The position numbers were made by a program, and so were the translations under genes. From Lentisphaerota bacterium (GTDB lineage: Bacteria; Verrucomicrobiota; Lentisphaeria; Victivallales; Victivallaceae), in the NCBI GenBank assembly GCA_015061615.1, contig SUWE01000001.1, positions 62,001 through 126,000 on the forward strand: 64,000 nt of DNA. The letters are read 5' to 3'. This document shows positions 6,843 to 16,434 of this stretch, in pieces. The number at the start of each line of letters is the position of its first letter. Position 1 is the first letter of the stretch. The notes beneath the pieces are model-generated. The model did no database searches. It was not told the DNA's origin and worked only from the letters and a program-made list of their open reading frames with translations.

Positions 6843-9389
6843 ATGGAACTTCAGCTTTACAATGTCGCTCCCCGGATCCCGGCGGAATTGTCGTTTCTTG
6901 AAAAACTTGCCGGAAATATCTGGTGGTGCTGGCACCATCCGGCGATTGAACTGTTTATGCGGATAGACCCGAACTTGTGGCGGGAAGTCGGCGGAAATGC
7001 GAAAATGTTTCTGCGTACTGTTTCCAGCAAACGGTTGGAAGAACTTGCGCATGATGCTTCTTTTCTGCGTAATCTCAAAGCTGTTCAGGGTGAATTTGAA
7101 CGGCAGATGAGTAATGTGTTTACTCCGGATAAGAGAAATGTTGCTTACTTTTCCCTTGAATACGGTATACATGAGAGTATTCCGATCTTTTCCGGCGGAC
7201 TCGGCGTGCTTGCCGGAGACCACCTTAAAGCTGCCAGCGATATGAATCTGCCACTGGTTGCGGTTGGTCTGCTTTACCGTCAGGGATATTTCCGTCAGGT
7301 GCTTGACCGTACCGGATTGCAGACGGAACATTATCCGGTTTCAGAAATACATGATCTGCCGCTTGAAAGAGGCTGTAATCCTGCCGGAGAACCGGTCACG
7401 ATTTCCATGCGTCTTGCCGACAGAGTGCTTTATTTTGCGGTGTGGGTGCTTTGGGTGGGAAATGTGCCGCTTGTTCTGCTTGATACTGAACTGCCGCAAA
7501 ATCCGCCTGATTTGCGTGAAGTCACCTGGCGGTTGTACGGCGGGGACAAACAAATGCGTCTGCATCAGGAACTTTTGCTCGGAATCGGCGGAGTCAAAGC
7601 GCTTCTTGCTCTCGGGTATGACCCGGAAGTCTGTCATATGAATGAAGGTCATGCCGGATTCCTTTCTCTTGCCCGGCTGGAGCATCTTGTGCAGGATTTG
7701 AATTATGATCCCAATGTTGCCCTGGAAGTTGTCTGGCGTTCAAATATCTTTACTACCCACACTCCGGTTCCGGCAGGAAATGAAGTTTTTGATATCAATC
7801 TTGTCCGTCCTTATCTTGCCCCGTTTGCGGCATCGGCGAAATTTGATCTGGAACGGATCATCCGCTGGGGAGTCCCCATTTGCGATCGCGGTCATGCTTC
7901 AGAGATGTCGATGACCGTTTTCGGATTGCGTATGGCTGCAAATTACAGCAACGGAGTCAGCCGTCTGCATGGAGAAGTTGCCCGGAATATGTGGAAACAC
8001 CTCTGGCCGGAACGTTCCGAAGCAGAGATCCCCATTGGTCATATCACCAACGGTGTGCATATTTCATCGTGGATATCATCACGGCACAACCGGCTTTTTG
8101 AACGGTATCTTTCTTCTAAATTCCTGAATAATCCGGATATGGTACAGCTTGTTTCCGATCTGGCAGGTATTCCGGATGATGAATTGTGGACTGTTCACGA
8201 GCTTTGCCGTCAGAATCTTGTCCGTTACGCCCGCCGTCTTGTCCAGCATAACTTCCGCTACATGATCGATGGTTCAATCGGTGTGGATAAGCGGCGTCCG
8301 GTGCTTCAGCCGGATGTTCTCACCATCGGTTTTGCCCGGCGTTTTGCGACTTACAAGCGCGGTACGCTTCTGCTCCGCGATCAGAACCGTCTGCTTGCGC
8401 TTCTCAAAGATAAGAATCACCCGGTCCAGTTTATTTTTGCCGGCAAAGCGCATCCGGCGGACAACGGCGGTAAACAGCTTATCCGTCAGCTTATCGAGTT
8501 TGCCCAGCGGGAAAATGTTCAGGATAAACTGCTTTTTCTGGAAAACTATGATATCGGTATGGCGCGTCATCTGGTGCAAGGCGTCGATGTCTGGCTCAAT
8601 ACTCCCCGCCGCCCGCAGGAAGCCAGCGGAACTTCCGGTATGAAAGCGGCTATCAACGGAGTTATCAACTGCAGTATACTTGACGGCTGGTGGGCGGAGG
8701 CCTATGACGGCGAAAACGGCTGGGCGATCGAAGGCAATGATTATTACACCGCTGACGAAGACCGGGATAATTTTGAAAGTCAGCAGCTTTTCAACCTTTT
8801 GGAAAATGAGATCATTCCCTGCTTCTACGAGCGTCAGGGCGGTGATCTTCCCCGGCGTTGGATTGCCCGTATGAAAGCATCTATTGCCACCGGACTCGGA
8901 TTCTTTTCCAGTGCCCGCATGGTCGGTGATTACAACCGCAAATTTTACCAGCCTGCATCTGAGGCTTTCCGGACTCTTACCGCAAACGGTGCCGCCGAAG
9001 CAAAGAAACTTGTCGATGATAAAAAACGGCTGGTCGAAAATTTTGAAACCGGCAAACTTTCTATCAGTAATCCGATCGTGCAGTGTCCATTGAACAATCT
9101 TCACATCGGCGATAAAATTCCGGTTACAGTTGAGGTCAATCTGGGGAATCTCCGTCCGGATGAAGTCGAAGTTGATGCCTACACCGGCAGTGCCAATGCC
9201 CACAATGAGATCGTGGACAGTACCTCTACTGAATTGAAACTCATTGAGGAGCGCGGCAACGGTGTTTATCTTTACGGCGGAGATATCGAGTGCTGTATCG
9301 CCGGCAGATTCGGACTTACCGCCCGTATCAAAGCCGCCGGTAAAGCGTGGGATAACAGCGTTCCGGGATTTATGTGCTGGCCGGAATGA
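6843..9389 (+). CDS. glgP: Alpha-glucan (glycogen) phosphorylase with N-terminal DUF3417
   Basis: An 848-residue GT35 enzyme. The N-terminus ELSFLEKLAGNIWWCWHHPA is the DUF3417 region of the compact alpha-glucan phosphorylase subfamily found in many bacteria and archaea, not of the E. coli GlgP/MalP type. FSLEYGIHESIPIFSGGLGVLAGD follows, and the pyridoxal-phosphate region EASGTSGMKAAINGVINCSI lies around residue 592. It releases glucose-1-phosphate from alpha-1,4-glucan ends using phosphate. The C-terminal ~120 residues (PVTVEVNLGNLRPDEVEVD) look like the usual beta-rich tail of this subfamily. The gene is 20 bases after the CBM48 gene and 34 bases before glgA. Confidence 0.93.
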   Translation: MELQLYNVAPRIPAELSFLEKLAGNIWWCWHHPAIELFMRIDPNLWREVGGNAKMFLRTVSSKRLEELAHDASFLRNLKAVQGEFERQMSNVFTPDKRNVAYFSLEYGIHESIPIFSGGLGVLAGDHLKAASDMNLPLVAVGLLYRQGYFRQVLDRTGLQTEHYPVSEIHDLPLERGCNPAGEPVTISMRLADRVLYFAVWVLWVGNVPLVLLDTELPQNPPDLREVTWRLYGGDKQMRLHQELLLGIGGVKALLALGYDPEVCHMNEGHAGFLSLARLEHLVQDLNYDPNVALEVVWRSNIFTTHTPVPAGNEVFDINLVRPYLAPFAASAKFDLERIIRWGVPICDRGHASEMSMTVFGLRMAANYSNGVSRLHGEVARNMWKHLWPERSEAEIPIGHITNGVHISSWISSRHNRLFERYLSSKFLNNPDMVQLVSDLAGIPDDELWTVHELCRQNLVRYARRLVQHNFRYMIDGSIGVDKRRPVLQPDVLTIGFARRFATYKRGTLLLRDQNRLLALLKDKNHPVQFIFAGKAHPADNGGKQLIRQLIEFAQRENVQDKLLFLENYDIGMARHLVQGVDVWLNTPRRPQEASGTSGMKAAINGVINCSILDGWWAEAYDGENGWAIEGNDYYTADEDRDNFESQQLFNLLENEIIPCFYERQGGDLPRRWIARMKASIATGLGFFSSARMVGDYNRKFYQPASEAFRTLTANGAAEAKKLVDDKKRLVENFETGKLSISNPIVQCPLNNLHIGDKIPVTVEVNLGNLRPDEVEVDAYTGSANAHNEIVDSTSTELKLIEERGNGVYLYGGDIECCIAGRFGLTARIKAAGKAWDNSVPGFMCWPE

Positions 9390-9423
9390 AAAAATATCAG
9401 AGAACAGGTGCGGAGGTTTTGAA

Positions 9424-10941
9424 ATGCGGAAAATAAAGAAAGCCAATCCCCGAATCCTTATGGTGACTCCGGAGATAACTTCGCTCCCTGCCGGGATGAG
9501 TGTAATGGGCGGATACCTCCGGGCTAAAGCCGGAGGTCTTGCCGATGTTTCGGCGGCGCTTGTCGGTGAACTTTACCGTCTGGGGGCTGATGTGCATGTG
9601 GCACTTCCCCATTACCGCAAAATGTTTCATATAGATGTCGGCAAGCTGATCAACGATGAATTGCGTCTTTATATGAGCAATCTGCACAACAGCCGCATCC
9701 ATCTGGCTGAAGATCGTATTTTTTACTACCGTGATTCCGTTTACAGCGGCTATGACAATGATACCTTTTTGCAGAGTCTTGCTTTTCAGCGTGAGGTCAT
9801 CAACAATATCATTCCGTCGGTCAAGCCGGATTTGATCCATTGCAACGACTGGATGACCGGATTGATTCCGGCGGCGGCGCGCAGGATGGGAATACCATGT
9901 CTTTTTACTGTTCACAATATCCACACTCAGAAACGGACTCTGGCGCAGATCGAAGATCGCGGAATCGATGCGGCTCCTTTCTGGCAGAATCTTTATTACG
10001 ACCGTCCTCCATTCAACTATGAGGAAAGCCGGGATAATAATTGTGTTGATTTTCTTACCAGCGGAATTTTTGCCGCACATTTTATCAACACCGTAAGTCC
10101 CACGTTTCTCAAAGAGATTGTCGATGGTCAGCATTACTTTGTTCCGGAAAATATCCGGCGTGAAATATCCGGAAAATATTATGCCGGCTGTGCCGCAGGC
10201 ATTCTCAATTCTCCCGATACAAGCAATGATCCGCGCAGTGATGAGTTCCTTGAAGTTAAATATGACAGTTCAAGCTGTATGTCGGCAAAAAAGGTCAATA
10301 AGATTGCCTTTCAGCTCCGCACCGGTTTGAAGTGTGACCAGTCCGCTCCGCTCTTTTTCTGGCCGCACCGTCTTGATCCGGTTCAGAAAGGTTGTCAACT
10401 GCTTTCTGATCTTGTTTATGAAGTAATTCACCGCTATTGGGACAGCGGCTTGCAGATTGCCATTGTTGCCAACGGTTCCTATCAGCAGATTTTCCGGGAT
10501 ATTGTTGCGCATCACAACTTCTATGAGCGGGTCATGGTGTGTGATTTCGATGAATCTTTGTCGCATTTGGGATTTGCCGCGTCTGATTTCATGTTGATGC
10601 CTTCACGTTTTGAGCCATGCGGATTGCCGCAGATGGCATGTCAGTATTATGGTTCCCTGCCGGTTGTTCATGATACCGGCGGTTTGCACGATACTGTTGA
10701 ACACCTTTCAGAAGACGGCAAAAGCGGTAACGGATTTGTTTTCCGCGACTACGATCACGGCGGATTGCTTTGGGGTATCGACGAGGCAATGCGTTTTTAC
10801 CGGCAGGATGAAAAGTATAAAGAAACGGTCATTGCCCGAGTCATGGATGATGCGCGTTACCGCTTCAATCTCAGTGTGACTGCGGGGAAATACATTGATA
10901 TTTACGAATCAATGCTTGAGCGTCCTTTGGTGCAGAATTGA
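9424..10941 (+). CDS. glgA: Glycogen synthase (GT5)
   Basis: The track ORF opens at 9244 inside glgP; ATG 9424 (MRKIKKANPRILMVTPEI) is correct, preceded by CGGAGG at a suitable distance, giving 505 residues. The GT5 motif KAGGLADVSAALVGEL (KxGGL, ADP-glucose site) is near the N-terminus, and the C-terminal Rossmann half has MPSRFEPCGLPQMACQYYGSLPVV with the catalytic E-x7-E type region. It transfers glucose from an NDP-glucose to the glucan chain. No ADP-glucose pyrophosphorylase is present in this window. The stop overlaps the possible TTG start of glgB. Confidence 0.92.
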   Translation: MRKIKKANPRILMVTPEITSLPAGMSVMGGYLRAKAGGLADVSAALVGELYRLGADVHVALPHYRKMFHIDVGKLINDELRLYMSNLHNSRIHLAEDRIFYYRDSVYSGYDNDTFLQSLAFQREVINNIIPSVKPDLIHCNDWMTGLIPAAARRMGIPCLFTVHNIHTQKRTLAQIEDRGIDAAPFWQNLYYDRPPFNYEESRDNNCVDFLTSGIFAAHFINTVSPTFLKEIVDGQHYFVPENIRREISGKYYAGCAAGILNSPDTSNDPRSDEFLEVKYDSSSCMSAKKVNKIAFQLRTGLKCDQSAPLFFWPHRLDPVQKGCQLLSDLVYEVIHRYWDSGLQIAIVANGSYQQIFRDIVAHHNFYERVMVCDFDESLSHLGFAASDFMLMPSRFEPCGLPQMACQYYGSLPVVHDTGGLHDTVEHLSEDGKSGNGFVFRDYDHGGLLWGIDEAMRFYRQDEKYKETVIARVMDDARYRFNLSVTAGKYIDIYESMLERPLVQN

Positions 10942-10949
10942 GCTGTCAA

Positions 10950-12944
10950 ATGAAATTTTCTGAAAGAAAAAATCTTCCGGTGAAATTGTCGGATGATGCC
11001 TTTCTTGCTCCTTATTCAGAAATACTGGAATGCCGCCGCAAAGCTGCGGAGAAACGTTTCCGCCAACTCAGCGGAAAAAAGAGGAGTTTGCTTCCTGCAG
11101 CGGCAGACCATAAATTTTTCGGATTGCACCTTGAGAAAAATCAGTGGGTTTTCCGCGAGTATGCTCCTTATGCACTGAGTATTGTTCTTACCGGAGATTT
11201 TTCCCAATGGCAGATTGATAAGAAATATCAGCTTGAATCTGTCGGAAACGGTATCTGGGAAGGCCGGTTCTCCCGTGAAATTTTTTCTGACGGCATGCAT
11301 TACAAAATGTTCGTTACCTATCCCGGCGGATGCGGTCTGAGGATTCCGGCTTATGCCCGTTATGTTGTGCAGGACAGTGGTACTAAAGAATTTTCCGCGG
11401 TTGTCCGGGTTGAAAAAAAGTTTGTTTTCAAGCATCCGGTTCCGCCTCCGTCAGCTCCTCTGATTTACGAATCCCACATCGGTATGGCTCAGGAAGAAGG
11501 CAAGGTAGGTTCTTATCAGGAATACCGGGAAAAAATCCTGCCGGTGATTGCGGAAAAGGGGTATAATACCATTCAGCTGATGGCGATCATGGAACATCCT
11601 TATTACGGCAGCTTCGGTTATCATGTCGCCAATTTTTATGCGGTATCCAGCCGCTTCGGGACTCCGGAGGATTTCAAATCGCTGGTCGATGAGGCGCATC
11701 GTCTCGGATTGCGGGTGATTATCGACCTTGTACACTCACATTCTGTGAAAAATGTTTCAGAAGGTCTGGCGGAAATTGACGGCAGCCGTTCCACATATTT
11801 TCATGACGGTGCCCGCGGGGAGCATACCGCATGGGATTCACTTTGTTTCAATTACGGTGACGAACATGTTTTGCGCTTTTTACTTTCCAACTGCCGTTAT
11901 TTTCTTGAAGAGTTCAACATAGATGGTTTCCGTTTTGACGGTGTCACCAGTATGCTTTACCTGCATCACGGCTTGAACCGGTGTTTTACAAGTTACGATG
12001 ATTATTTCAACAGTGAGATTGATGATGATGCCGTCACTTACCTGACACTTGCCAACAAACTTATCCATGAAGTGCGTCCGGATGCACTGACGGTTGCTGA
12101 AGATGTCAGCGGTATGCCGGGATTGGCTTCTGCTGAAGGTATCGGCTTTGATTACCGTATGGCGATGGGCGTTACCGATTTCTGGTTCAAACTGCTTGAT
12201 ATTCCCGATGAGAAGTGGAACATGTTTCAGCTTTACGGCGAACTGCTCAACCGCAGAAAAGATGAAAAAAGCATAAGTTATGTCGAGTGTCATGATCAGG
12301 CTATCGTCGGCGGACAGAGTGCCTTGTTTCGCATGGCGGGGGCAGATATTTATTACGGAATGCACAAAAACTCCGGCAATATGAGGATCGACCGGGCTGT
12401 TGCTCTGCATAAATTGATGCGTTTGATAACTGCCGCCACCGCAGGGAACGGTTATCTCAACTTTATGGGCAATGAATTCGGACACCCTGAATGGATAGAC
12501 TTGCCGCGTGAAGGCAACAACTGGAGTTATCATCACGCCAGAAGACAATGGAGTCTTGAACGTGATCCGGATCTGCGTTTCGGCGGATTGTCTGCATTTG
12601 ACCGGCAAATTACGGCAATCGCAGGTGAAAAAGGATTTTATGACCGTCCGGTGCAGACTTTGCGGATCGACGACACTGCGAAGGTGATTGCCTTTGAAAG
12701 AGACAATTACTGGTTCTTTTTCAATTTCCATTGGCAAAATGCCTATTGCGATTATGAGTTTGAAGTCCTGCGCGGCAGTTACAGCACTGTATTGGACAGT
12801 GATGAACTTTGTTTCGGTGGATTTGACCGCCGGACAGCAGAGCAGGAATATTTTACGATGGAAAGGGAAGCGGGGGAGGTCATCAGTCTTTATCTTCCGC
12901 CGCGTACTGTACTGGTTTTGCAGAGAAAGCATGAACTTTTATGA
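10950..12944 (+). CDS. glgB: 1,4-alpha-glucan branching enzyme (GH13)
   Basis: The track uses TTG 10938; ATG 10950 (MKFSERKNLPVKLSDD) is the more likely start, giving 664 residues, although neither has a strong ribosome-binding site. An N-terminal CBM48 (NQWVFREYAPYALSIVLTGDFSQW) precedes the GH13 barrel: DLVHSHSVKNVSEG, DGFRFDGVTSMLYLHHG (nucleophile Asp about residue 325), TVAEDVSGMPG (acid/base Glu about 383) and YVECHDQA. NFMGNEFGHPEWIDLPREGNN resembles the eukaryotic-type/GH13_8 branching enzymes more than E. coli GlgB. It introduces alpha-1,6 branches. Its stop overlaps the next gene (ATGA). Confidence 0.92.
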   Translation: MKFSERKNLPVKLSDDAFLAPYSEILECRRKAAEKRFRQLSGKKRSLLPAAADHKFFGLHLEKNQWVFREYAPYALSIVLTGDFSQWQIDKKYQLESVGNGIWEGRFSREIFSDGMHYKMFVTYPGGCGLRIPAYARYVVQDSGTKEFSAVVRVEKKFVFKHPVPPPSAPLIYESHIGMAQEEGKVGSYQEYREKILPVIAEKGYNTIQLMAIMEHPYYGSFGYHVANFYAVSSRFGTPEDFKSLVDEAHRLGLRVIIDLVHSHSVKNVSEGLAEIDGSRSTYFHDGARGEHTAWDSLCFNYGDEHVLRFLLSNCRYFLEEFNIDGFRFDGVTSMLYLHHGLNRCFTSYDDYFNSEIDDDAVTYLTLANKLIHEVRPDALTVAEDVSGMPGLASAEGIGFDYRMAMGVTDFWFKLLDIPDEKWNMFQLYGELLNRRKDEKSISYVECHDQAIVGGQSALFRMAGADIYYGMHKNSGNMRIDRAVALHKLMRLITAATAGNGYLNFMGNEFGHPEWIDLPREGNNWSYHHARRQWSLERDPDLRFGGLSAFDRQITAIAGEKGFYDRPVQTLRIDDTAKVIAFERDNYWFFFNFHWQNAYCDYEFEVLRGSYSTVLDSDELCFGGFDRRTAEQEYFTMEREAGEVISLYLPPRTVLVLQRKHELL

Positions 12945-13828
12945 AAGATATTACGATACGTTTGCTGGAAAAATCTGAACAGCATCTGGTATTGCCGCTG
13001 TTGGGAGCAGCATTCCCCGATTATTGGGAACAGCTTGCGTTGAAACAGGGGAAAATGCCTTATGAAGAAATATCCTTTGCCGCATTTGACGGCAATACCG
13101 TTGCCGGTCACTGCGGGGTGATTCCTTACTGTATATGGTGTGACGGTGCAGTTGTTCCGATGGCGGGAATTGCTTCTGTTGCCGTTGCTCCGGAGTACCG
13201 CAAGCAGGGAATTGCCCGTGAATTGTGCCGCTTTGCCGCACAATGGGCAAAAGAAGAAAAATTTGTTTCACTGCCGCTTTATACCGCTTTTTGCCGTGTG
13301 TATGAAAGTGCCGGATGGCAAGTTAGAGACACCCCATCAGCGAAAATTATCGTATCCGGAAAAAAGACTGCCGCGCTCAGTTGGGAACGGGGGATATTTC
13401 TTTCTGACAGAGAGAAGGAAAATATTATCCGTCTTTACAATGATTCTCCGGAATTTTCCGGCAAGGTTCTGCGCGATGATTCCGGCAGACTGCACAGTTG
13501 GGAACGGATTTTTGCCGAACCGGAGTTCCGCTTTGCAGTTGTTCCGAAAATGTATGCTGTGAAAGCCGGTGATACGATCATCGAAATTGCTTTTGACCGT
13601 CAGGCCACATCTGTTGCTGACCGGAAACGGCTTTTTTATCAGCTCGGTGTGCAGAAACTTTATCTGCCTGAAACGGAACAGATTCAGGAACTTTTGGAAG
13701 GCGTGGAGCTTGAAGATATCACTTCTGATGAAGTTCTGCACGGTGAAAAAGTGATGATTCTTGATATCGGCGGGCATGATTTTCAAAATTCAAACCGGGT
13801 ATTTTTCCCGGTGACGGATAAATTCTGA
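12941..13828 (+). CDS. GNAT family acetyltransferase, possibly two-domain
   Basis: A 295-residue protein. The N-terminal half is a GNAT fold with motif A VAVAPEYRKQGIARELCRFA (acetyl-CoA pyrophosphate-binding QGIAREL) at about residues 83-102 and a downstream FCRVYESAGWQV. The C-terminal ~130 residues (SWERIFAEPEFRFAVVPKMYAVKAGD) may be a second degenerate GNAT-like domain, as in Eis/DUF4081-type proteins. It overlaps glgB by ATGA and so is translationally coupled to the glycogen operon, but no link to glycogen is known. Substrate unknown. Confidence 0.75.
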   Translation: MKDITIRLLEKSEQHLVLPLLGAAFPDYWEQLALKQGKMPYEEISFAAFDGNTVAGHCGVIPYCIWCDGAVVPMAGIASVAVAPEYRKQGIARELCRFAAQWAKEEKFVSLPLYTAFCRVYESAGWQVRDTPSAKIIVSGKKTAALSWERGIFLSDREKENIIRLYNDSPEFSGKVLRDDSGRLHSWERIFAEPEFRFAVVPKMYAVKAGDTIIEIAFDRQATSVADRKRLFYQLGVQKLYLPETEQIQELLEGVELEDITSDEVLHGEKVMILDIGGHDFQNSNRVFFPVTDKF

Positions 13829-13854
13829 TAAAATACAACACGGGGAAGGTTATT

Positions 13855-15222
13855 ATGGCGGATATATATACAGCTGCAAGGGTGGATTTTTCTCAGGTGA
13901 CAGGTAAACTCAAGCATGAACTTCATGCTTCAAACAGCGCTCCGGCTCTTTGTTACAGATATCACTTTCAGTTTGATGATGAATACCGGAAAATGAATTT
14001 TTATTCCGCCCGGAATCATGATTGGGCATTATGGGATGCCGGACAGCGTATCGTTGATACACACTTTATTTTTCCGTTGGAGCATCTTGATCCGGAGAAT
14101 CCTGAGAATTACTTTTTCCGTGCCACGGATGCGATCATCAAACTTGCCCGTGATTGCAATATGCGGGTTTTCTACCGTCTGGGAACCAGCATCGAGCATA
14201 CCACTCATGAAAAAAATCCGGATGCTCACTTCAATACCCTTGTTCCCCGTGACTTTTCCCGTTATGCCGAAATCCTCGCCGGAATAGTCCGCCATTACAC
14301 CCGCGGCTGGGCAGGTGGCTTTGAGTATAAAGATATGGAGTATTGGGAAATCTGGAATGAACCGGAATTAGGGCAAATGTGGGCGGGCAGTGAAGATGAG
14401 TTTGTGGAACTGTTTGTGACCGTACTGAAGCGGCTGAAAAGTGAATTTCCGGAATTGAAATTCGGCGGACCGGCATCCGCATGGTTCAATCTGCCTTTCA
14501 CTGAAAAAATCCTTGTCCGGTGCAAAGAAGAAAATATTGCTCCTGATTTCATCTCATGGCACTATTACGGCAGCAGTGTGAAAACTCTCGTTCAGCAGCC
14601 TGTGGATATGCGTAACTTTTTGGATGAACGCGGTTTTACACAGACGGAAATCTGTATAAATGAATGGCATTATCTGCTGTCGTGGGATGGTGTCCACCTG
14701 TCATCCACTGCCGAAATGCGTAAACGGGCAATGGATGGTCCATGCGGACTTCACGGAATCGACTCCGGCTGTTTCAATCTGGCGGTACTTGCCGCATGGC
14801 ACGATACACCGCTTGACTCCGCATTTTATTACGGAGCCGGTCTGGGCGGCACTTGGGGATGGCGTGATGCAAACTGTAAAGAAAGTAAAAACTCTTTCTC
14901 GATGAAGATGATGGGGCGCCTTCTTTATGAGGCGGATGAACGGGTGAATACCGAAAATCTTCAACAGCGGCAAAGCGTTTATATTCTTGCTGCCAAAGCC
15001 AGGAACGGCGATGGCGCAAGGATGATCGTTTCTGATTATCGGGGAACAGCTGAAATGATCGAACTCGAAGTTTCCGGCATGGAAAATGCCAAAGAGGTTT
15101 CGGCAACGATCATGGATGACAAGTTCGATTGCGTTCCTGCCAAAGTGATCTGGAACGGGAGCAAACTTACTCTGGTTAAAAACTGTTCAGGTTCTGCTGC
15201 ATTTTATGTGACAATGCGCTGA
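13855..15222 (+). CDS. GH39-like glycoside hydrolase (beta-xylosidase/iduronidase clan)
   Basis: A 455-residue TIM-barrel hydrolase of clan GH-A. The acid/base motif EIWNEPELGQMW (NEP) is at about residue 168 and the nucleophile region EICINEWHYLLSWDG at about 268. The N-terminus HELHASNSAPALCYRYHFQFDDEYRKM fits GH39. No signal peptide is visible, suggesting a cytoplasmic enzyme acting on imported oligosaccharides. ATG 13855 is preceded by GGGGAAGG. A C-terminal ~90-residue beta domain (VSDYRGTAEMIELEVSGM) closes the protein. Substrate specificity cannot be read from sequence alone. Confidence 0.8.
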   Translation: MADIYTAARVDFSQVTGKLKHELHASNSAPALCYRYHFQFDDEYRKMNFYSARNHDWALWDAGQRIVDTHFIFPLEHLDPENPENYFFRATDAIIKLARDCNMRVFYRLGTSIEHTTHEKNPDAHFNTLVPRDFSRYAEILAGIVRHYTRGWAGGFEYKDMEYWEIWNEPELGQMWAGSEDEFVELFVTVLKRLKSEFPELKFGGPASAWFNLPFTEKILVRCKEENIAPDFISWHYYGSSVKTLVQQPVDMRNFLDERGFTQTEICINEWHYLLSWDGVHLSSTAEMRKRAMDGPCGLHGIDSGCFNLAVLAAWHDTPLDSAFYYGAGLGGTWGWRDANCKESKNSFSMKMMGRLLYEADERVNTENLQQRQSVYILAAKARNGDGARMIVSDYRGTAEMIELEVSGMENAKEVSATIMDDKFDCVPAKVIWNGSKLTLVKNCSGSAAFYVTMR

Positions 15223-15228
15223 TTGGTT

Positions 15229-15546
15229 TCAGTCGGCGATATGAAACAATTTGCAAAGCAGGTCGCACTGTTCAACAATGTCACTGCTGTTTGCGGTAAA
15301 GCATCTGCCGCGCTTTCTTGTGTAAGAATCGTTATCCTTGATTTTTTCACAAATGGCATCAAAATATTCTTTTTCTTTGCCTTCGCAGAAAAAATCGACG
15401 ATGCGGTCTTCGCATGCTCCAACTCTGATTTTTCTGTTGCTTGAGTCTTTCCAGAACAGGATCTCACCAATTCTGATACCTTCGGTCAAACCTTTTTCAC
15501 GCAACCGTTTTTTTGCTTTTTCAACAGCTTCTTCCCTCGGACTCAT
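15229..15546 (-). CDS. Small conserved-looking protein of unknown function
   Basis: A 105-residue, charged, soluble protein (MSPREEAVEKAKKRLREKG...). AGGAG sits six bases before ATG 15546, which supports real expression. A predicted helical N-terminus (EEAVEKAKKRLREKGL) is followed by a mixed region with three cysteines. It is 15 bases after the SanA/YdcF-like gene in the same direction, so probably cotranscribed with it. It ends six bases from the GH39-like gene on the other strand. I do not recognise the family. Confidence 0.6.
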   Translation of the reverse strand: MSPREEAVEKAKKRLREKGLTEGIRIGEILFWKDSSNRKIRVGACEDRIVDFFCEGKEKEYFDAICEKIKDNDSYTRKRGRCFTANSSDIVEQCDLLCKLFHIAD

Positions 15547-15561
15547 TGCATACTCCTTTTT

Positions 15562-16335
15562 TTATTCTTCCGCTTTTGTTTGCGGAACAGTCATATCAAT
15601 TTTTATACCGCCGAATCTGGCTGAACGGAAGGTCAGCAGATCGAGGATCGCCGCAGGACGGGCGAGGAATTCCCTTATGTACCGTCTGACTCTCCAACGC
15701 CATGCAGTTATATCTTCTGCAGCAAAGCCGCAGACATCCAAACCTTTTATCTTCGCGAGAAAAATCGCTCTTTCACAGTGGAACGGCTGTGAAACAACAA
15801 TGAATTTCTGCTGACCGAAAATTTGTTTTGCTCTTATGATCGAATCCAGTGTGCTGAATCCGGCATAATCGCAGTAGATATCGCTGTCTGGTACTCCGCA
15901 GGCAATGAGTGCCTGCCGCATTGCTTCCGGTTCATTGTAGCCTTTGCGGCCGTTATCGCCGGAAAGAAGGAGTTTTTTCACTTTTCCGCTTTTATAAATC
16001 TTTGCCGCGGCGTCTATGCGTGTAAAAAAATAGTAATTTGCCCGTTTGTGAACTGTCGGGGAACAGCCAAGCACCAATGCCGCATGACACTCTGGAATAT
16101 TCTCTGTTGAAAAATGTACCCGGTCTGACTGCGCCATTATCAGCAGATTTGATAAAGCAAAGAAAAGTACTCCCGAGATAAAAATAATAGAAACAGTTAC
16201 CGCAATTTTCTTTTTTCTGCTCCACTTCGTTTTGATTTTCTTTTTGCAGGGCAGGGGATGACAGTGTTTCGCAAGTTTACGGATCGACTCTCTGATCGTG
16301 GAGAAAAAAGTTTTTATCTTATCGGGTATTTTCAT
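15562..16335 (-). CDS. SanA/YdcF-like (DUF218) membrane-anchored protein
   Basis: The ORF opens at 16347 (MMCHMKIPDK), but AAAGG lies only two bases from that ATG. ATG 16335 (MKIPDKIKTFF), with 12-base spacing, is the better start, giving 257 residues. A lysine-rich cytoplasmic N-terminus (about 45 residues) precedes one membrane segment, IAVTVSIIFISGVLFFALSNLLIMA. The DUF218 domain follows, with AALVLGCSP, LLLSGDNG, EAMRQALIACGVPDSDI and FIVVSQPFHCERAIFLA. Relatives such as SanA and YdcF affect envelope integrity under antibiotic stress; the biochemical activity is unknown. Confidence 0.82.
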   Translation of the reverse strand: MKIPDKIKTFFSTIRESIRKLAKHCHPLPCKKKIKTKWSRKKKIAVTVSIIFISGVLFFALSNLLIMAQSDRVHFSTENIPECHAALVLGCSPTVHKRANYYFFTRIDAAAKIYKSGKVKKLLLSGDNGRKGYNEPEAMRQALIACGVPDSDIYCDYAGFSTLDSIIRAKQIFGQQKFIVVSQPFHCERAIFLAKIKGLDVCGFAAEDITAWRWRVRRYIREFLARPAAILDLLTFRSARFGGIKIDMTVPQTKAEE

Positions 16336-16377
16336 GTGACACATCATCCTTTCAAACCCTTAATGTAGCACCGGGAT

Positions 16378-16423
16378 AAAAAAAAATCCACTGAACTTTT
16401 GACAGTTCAGCAGATTTTTTTTT
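16378..16423 (-). terminator. Intrinsic terminator of glnA
   Basis: On the minus strand a nine-A run precedes a stem with core CTGAAC/GTTCAG, followed by nine T. It lies 11 bases after the glnA stop and separates it from the SanA-like gene. Confidence 0.8.
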
Positions 16424-16434
16424 CAGGAATTTTT

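Noticed and set aside
8274-9446. 390-residue minus-strand ORF opposite glgP
   Set aside because: Shadow of glgP codon usage; no family motifs and fully inside a clear GT35 gene. The same applies to the long antisense ORFs at 9397-10134, 11880-12932, 16963-17952, 19177-20163, 52866-54074 and 56323-57375.
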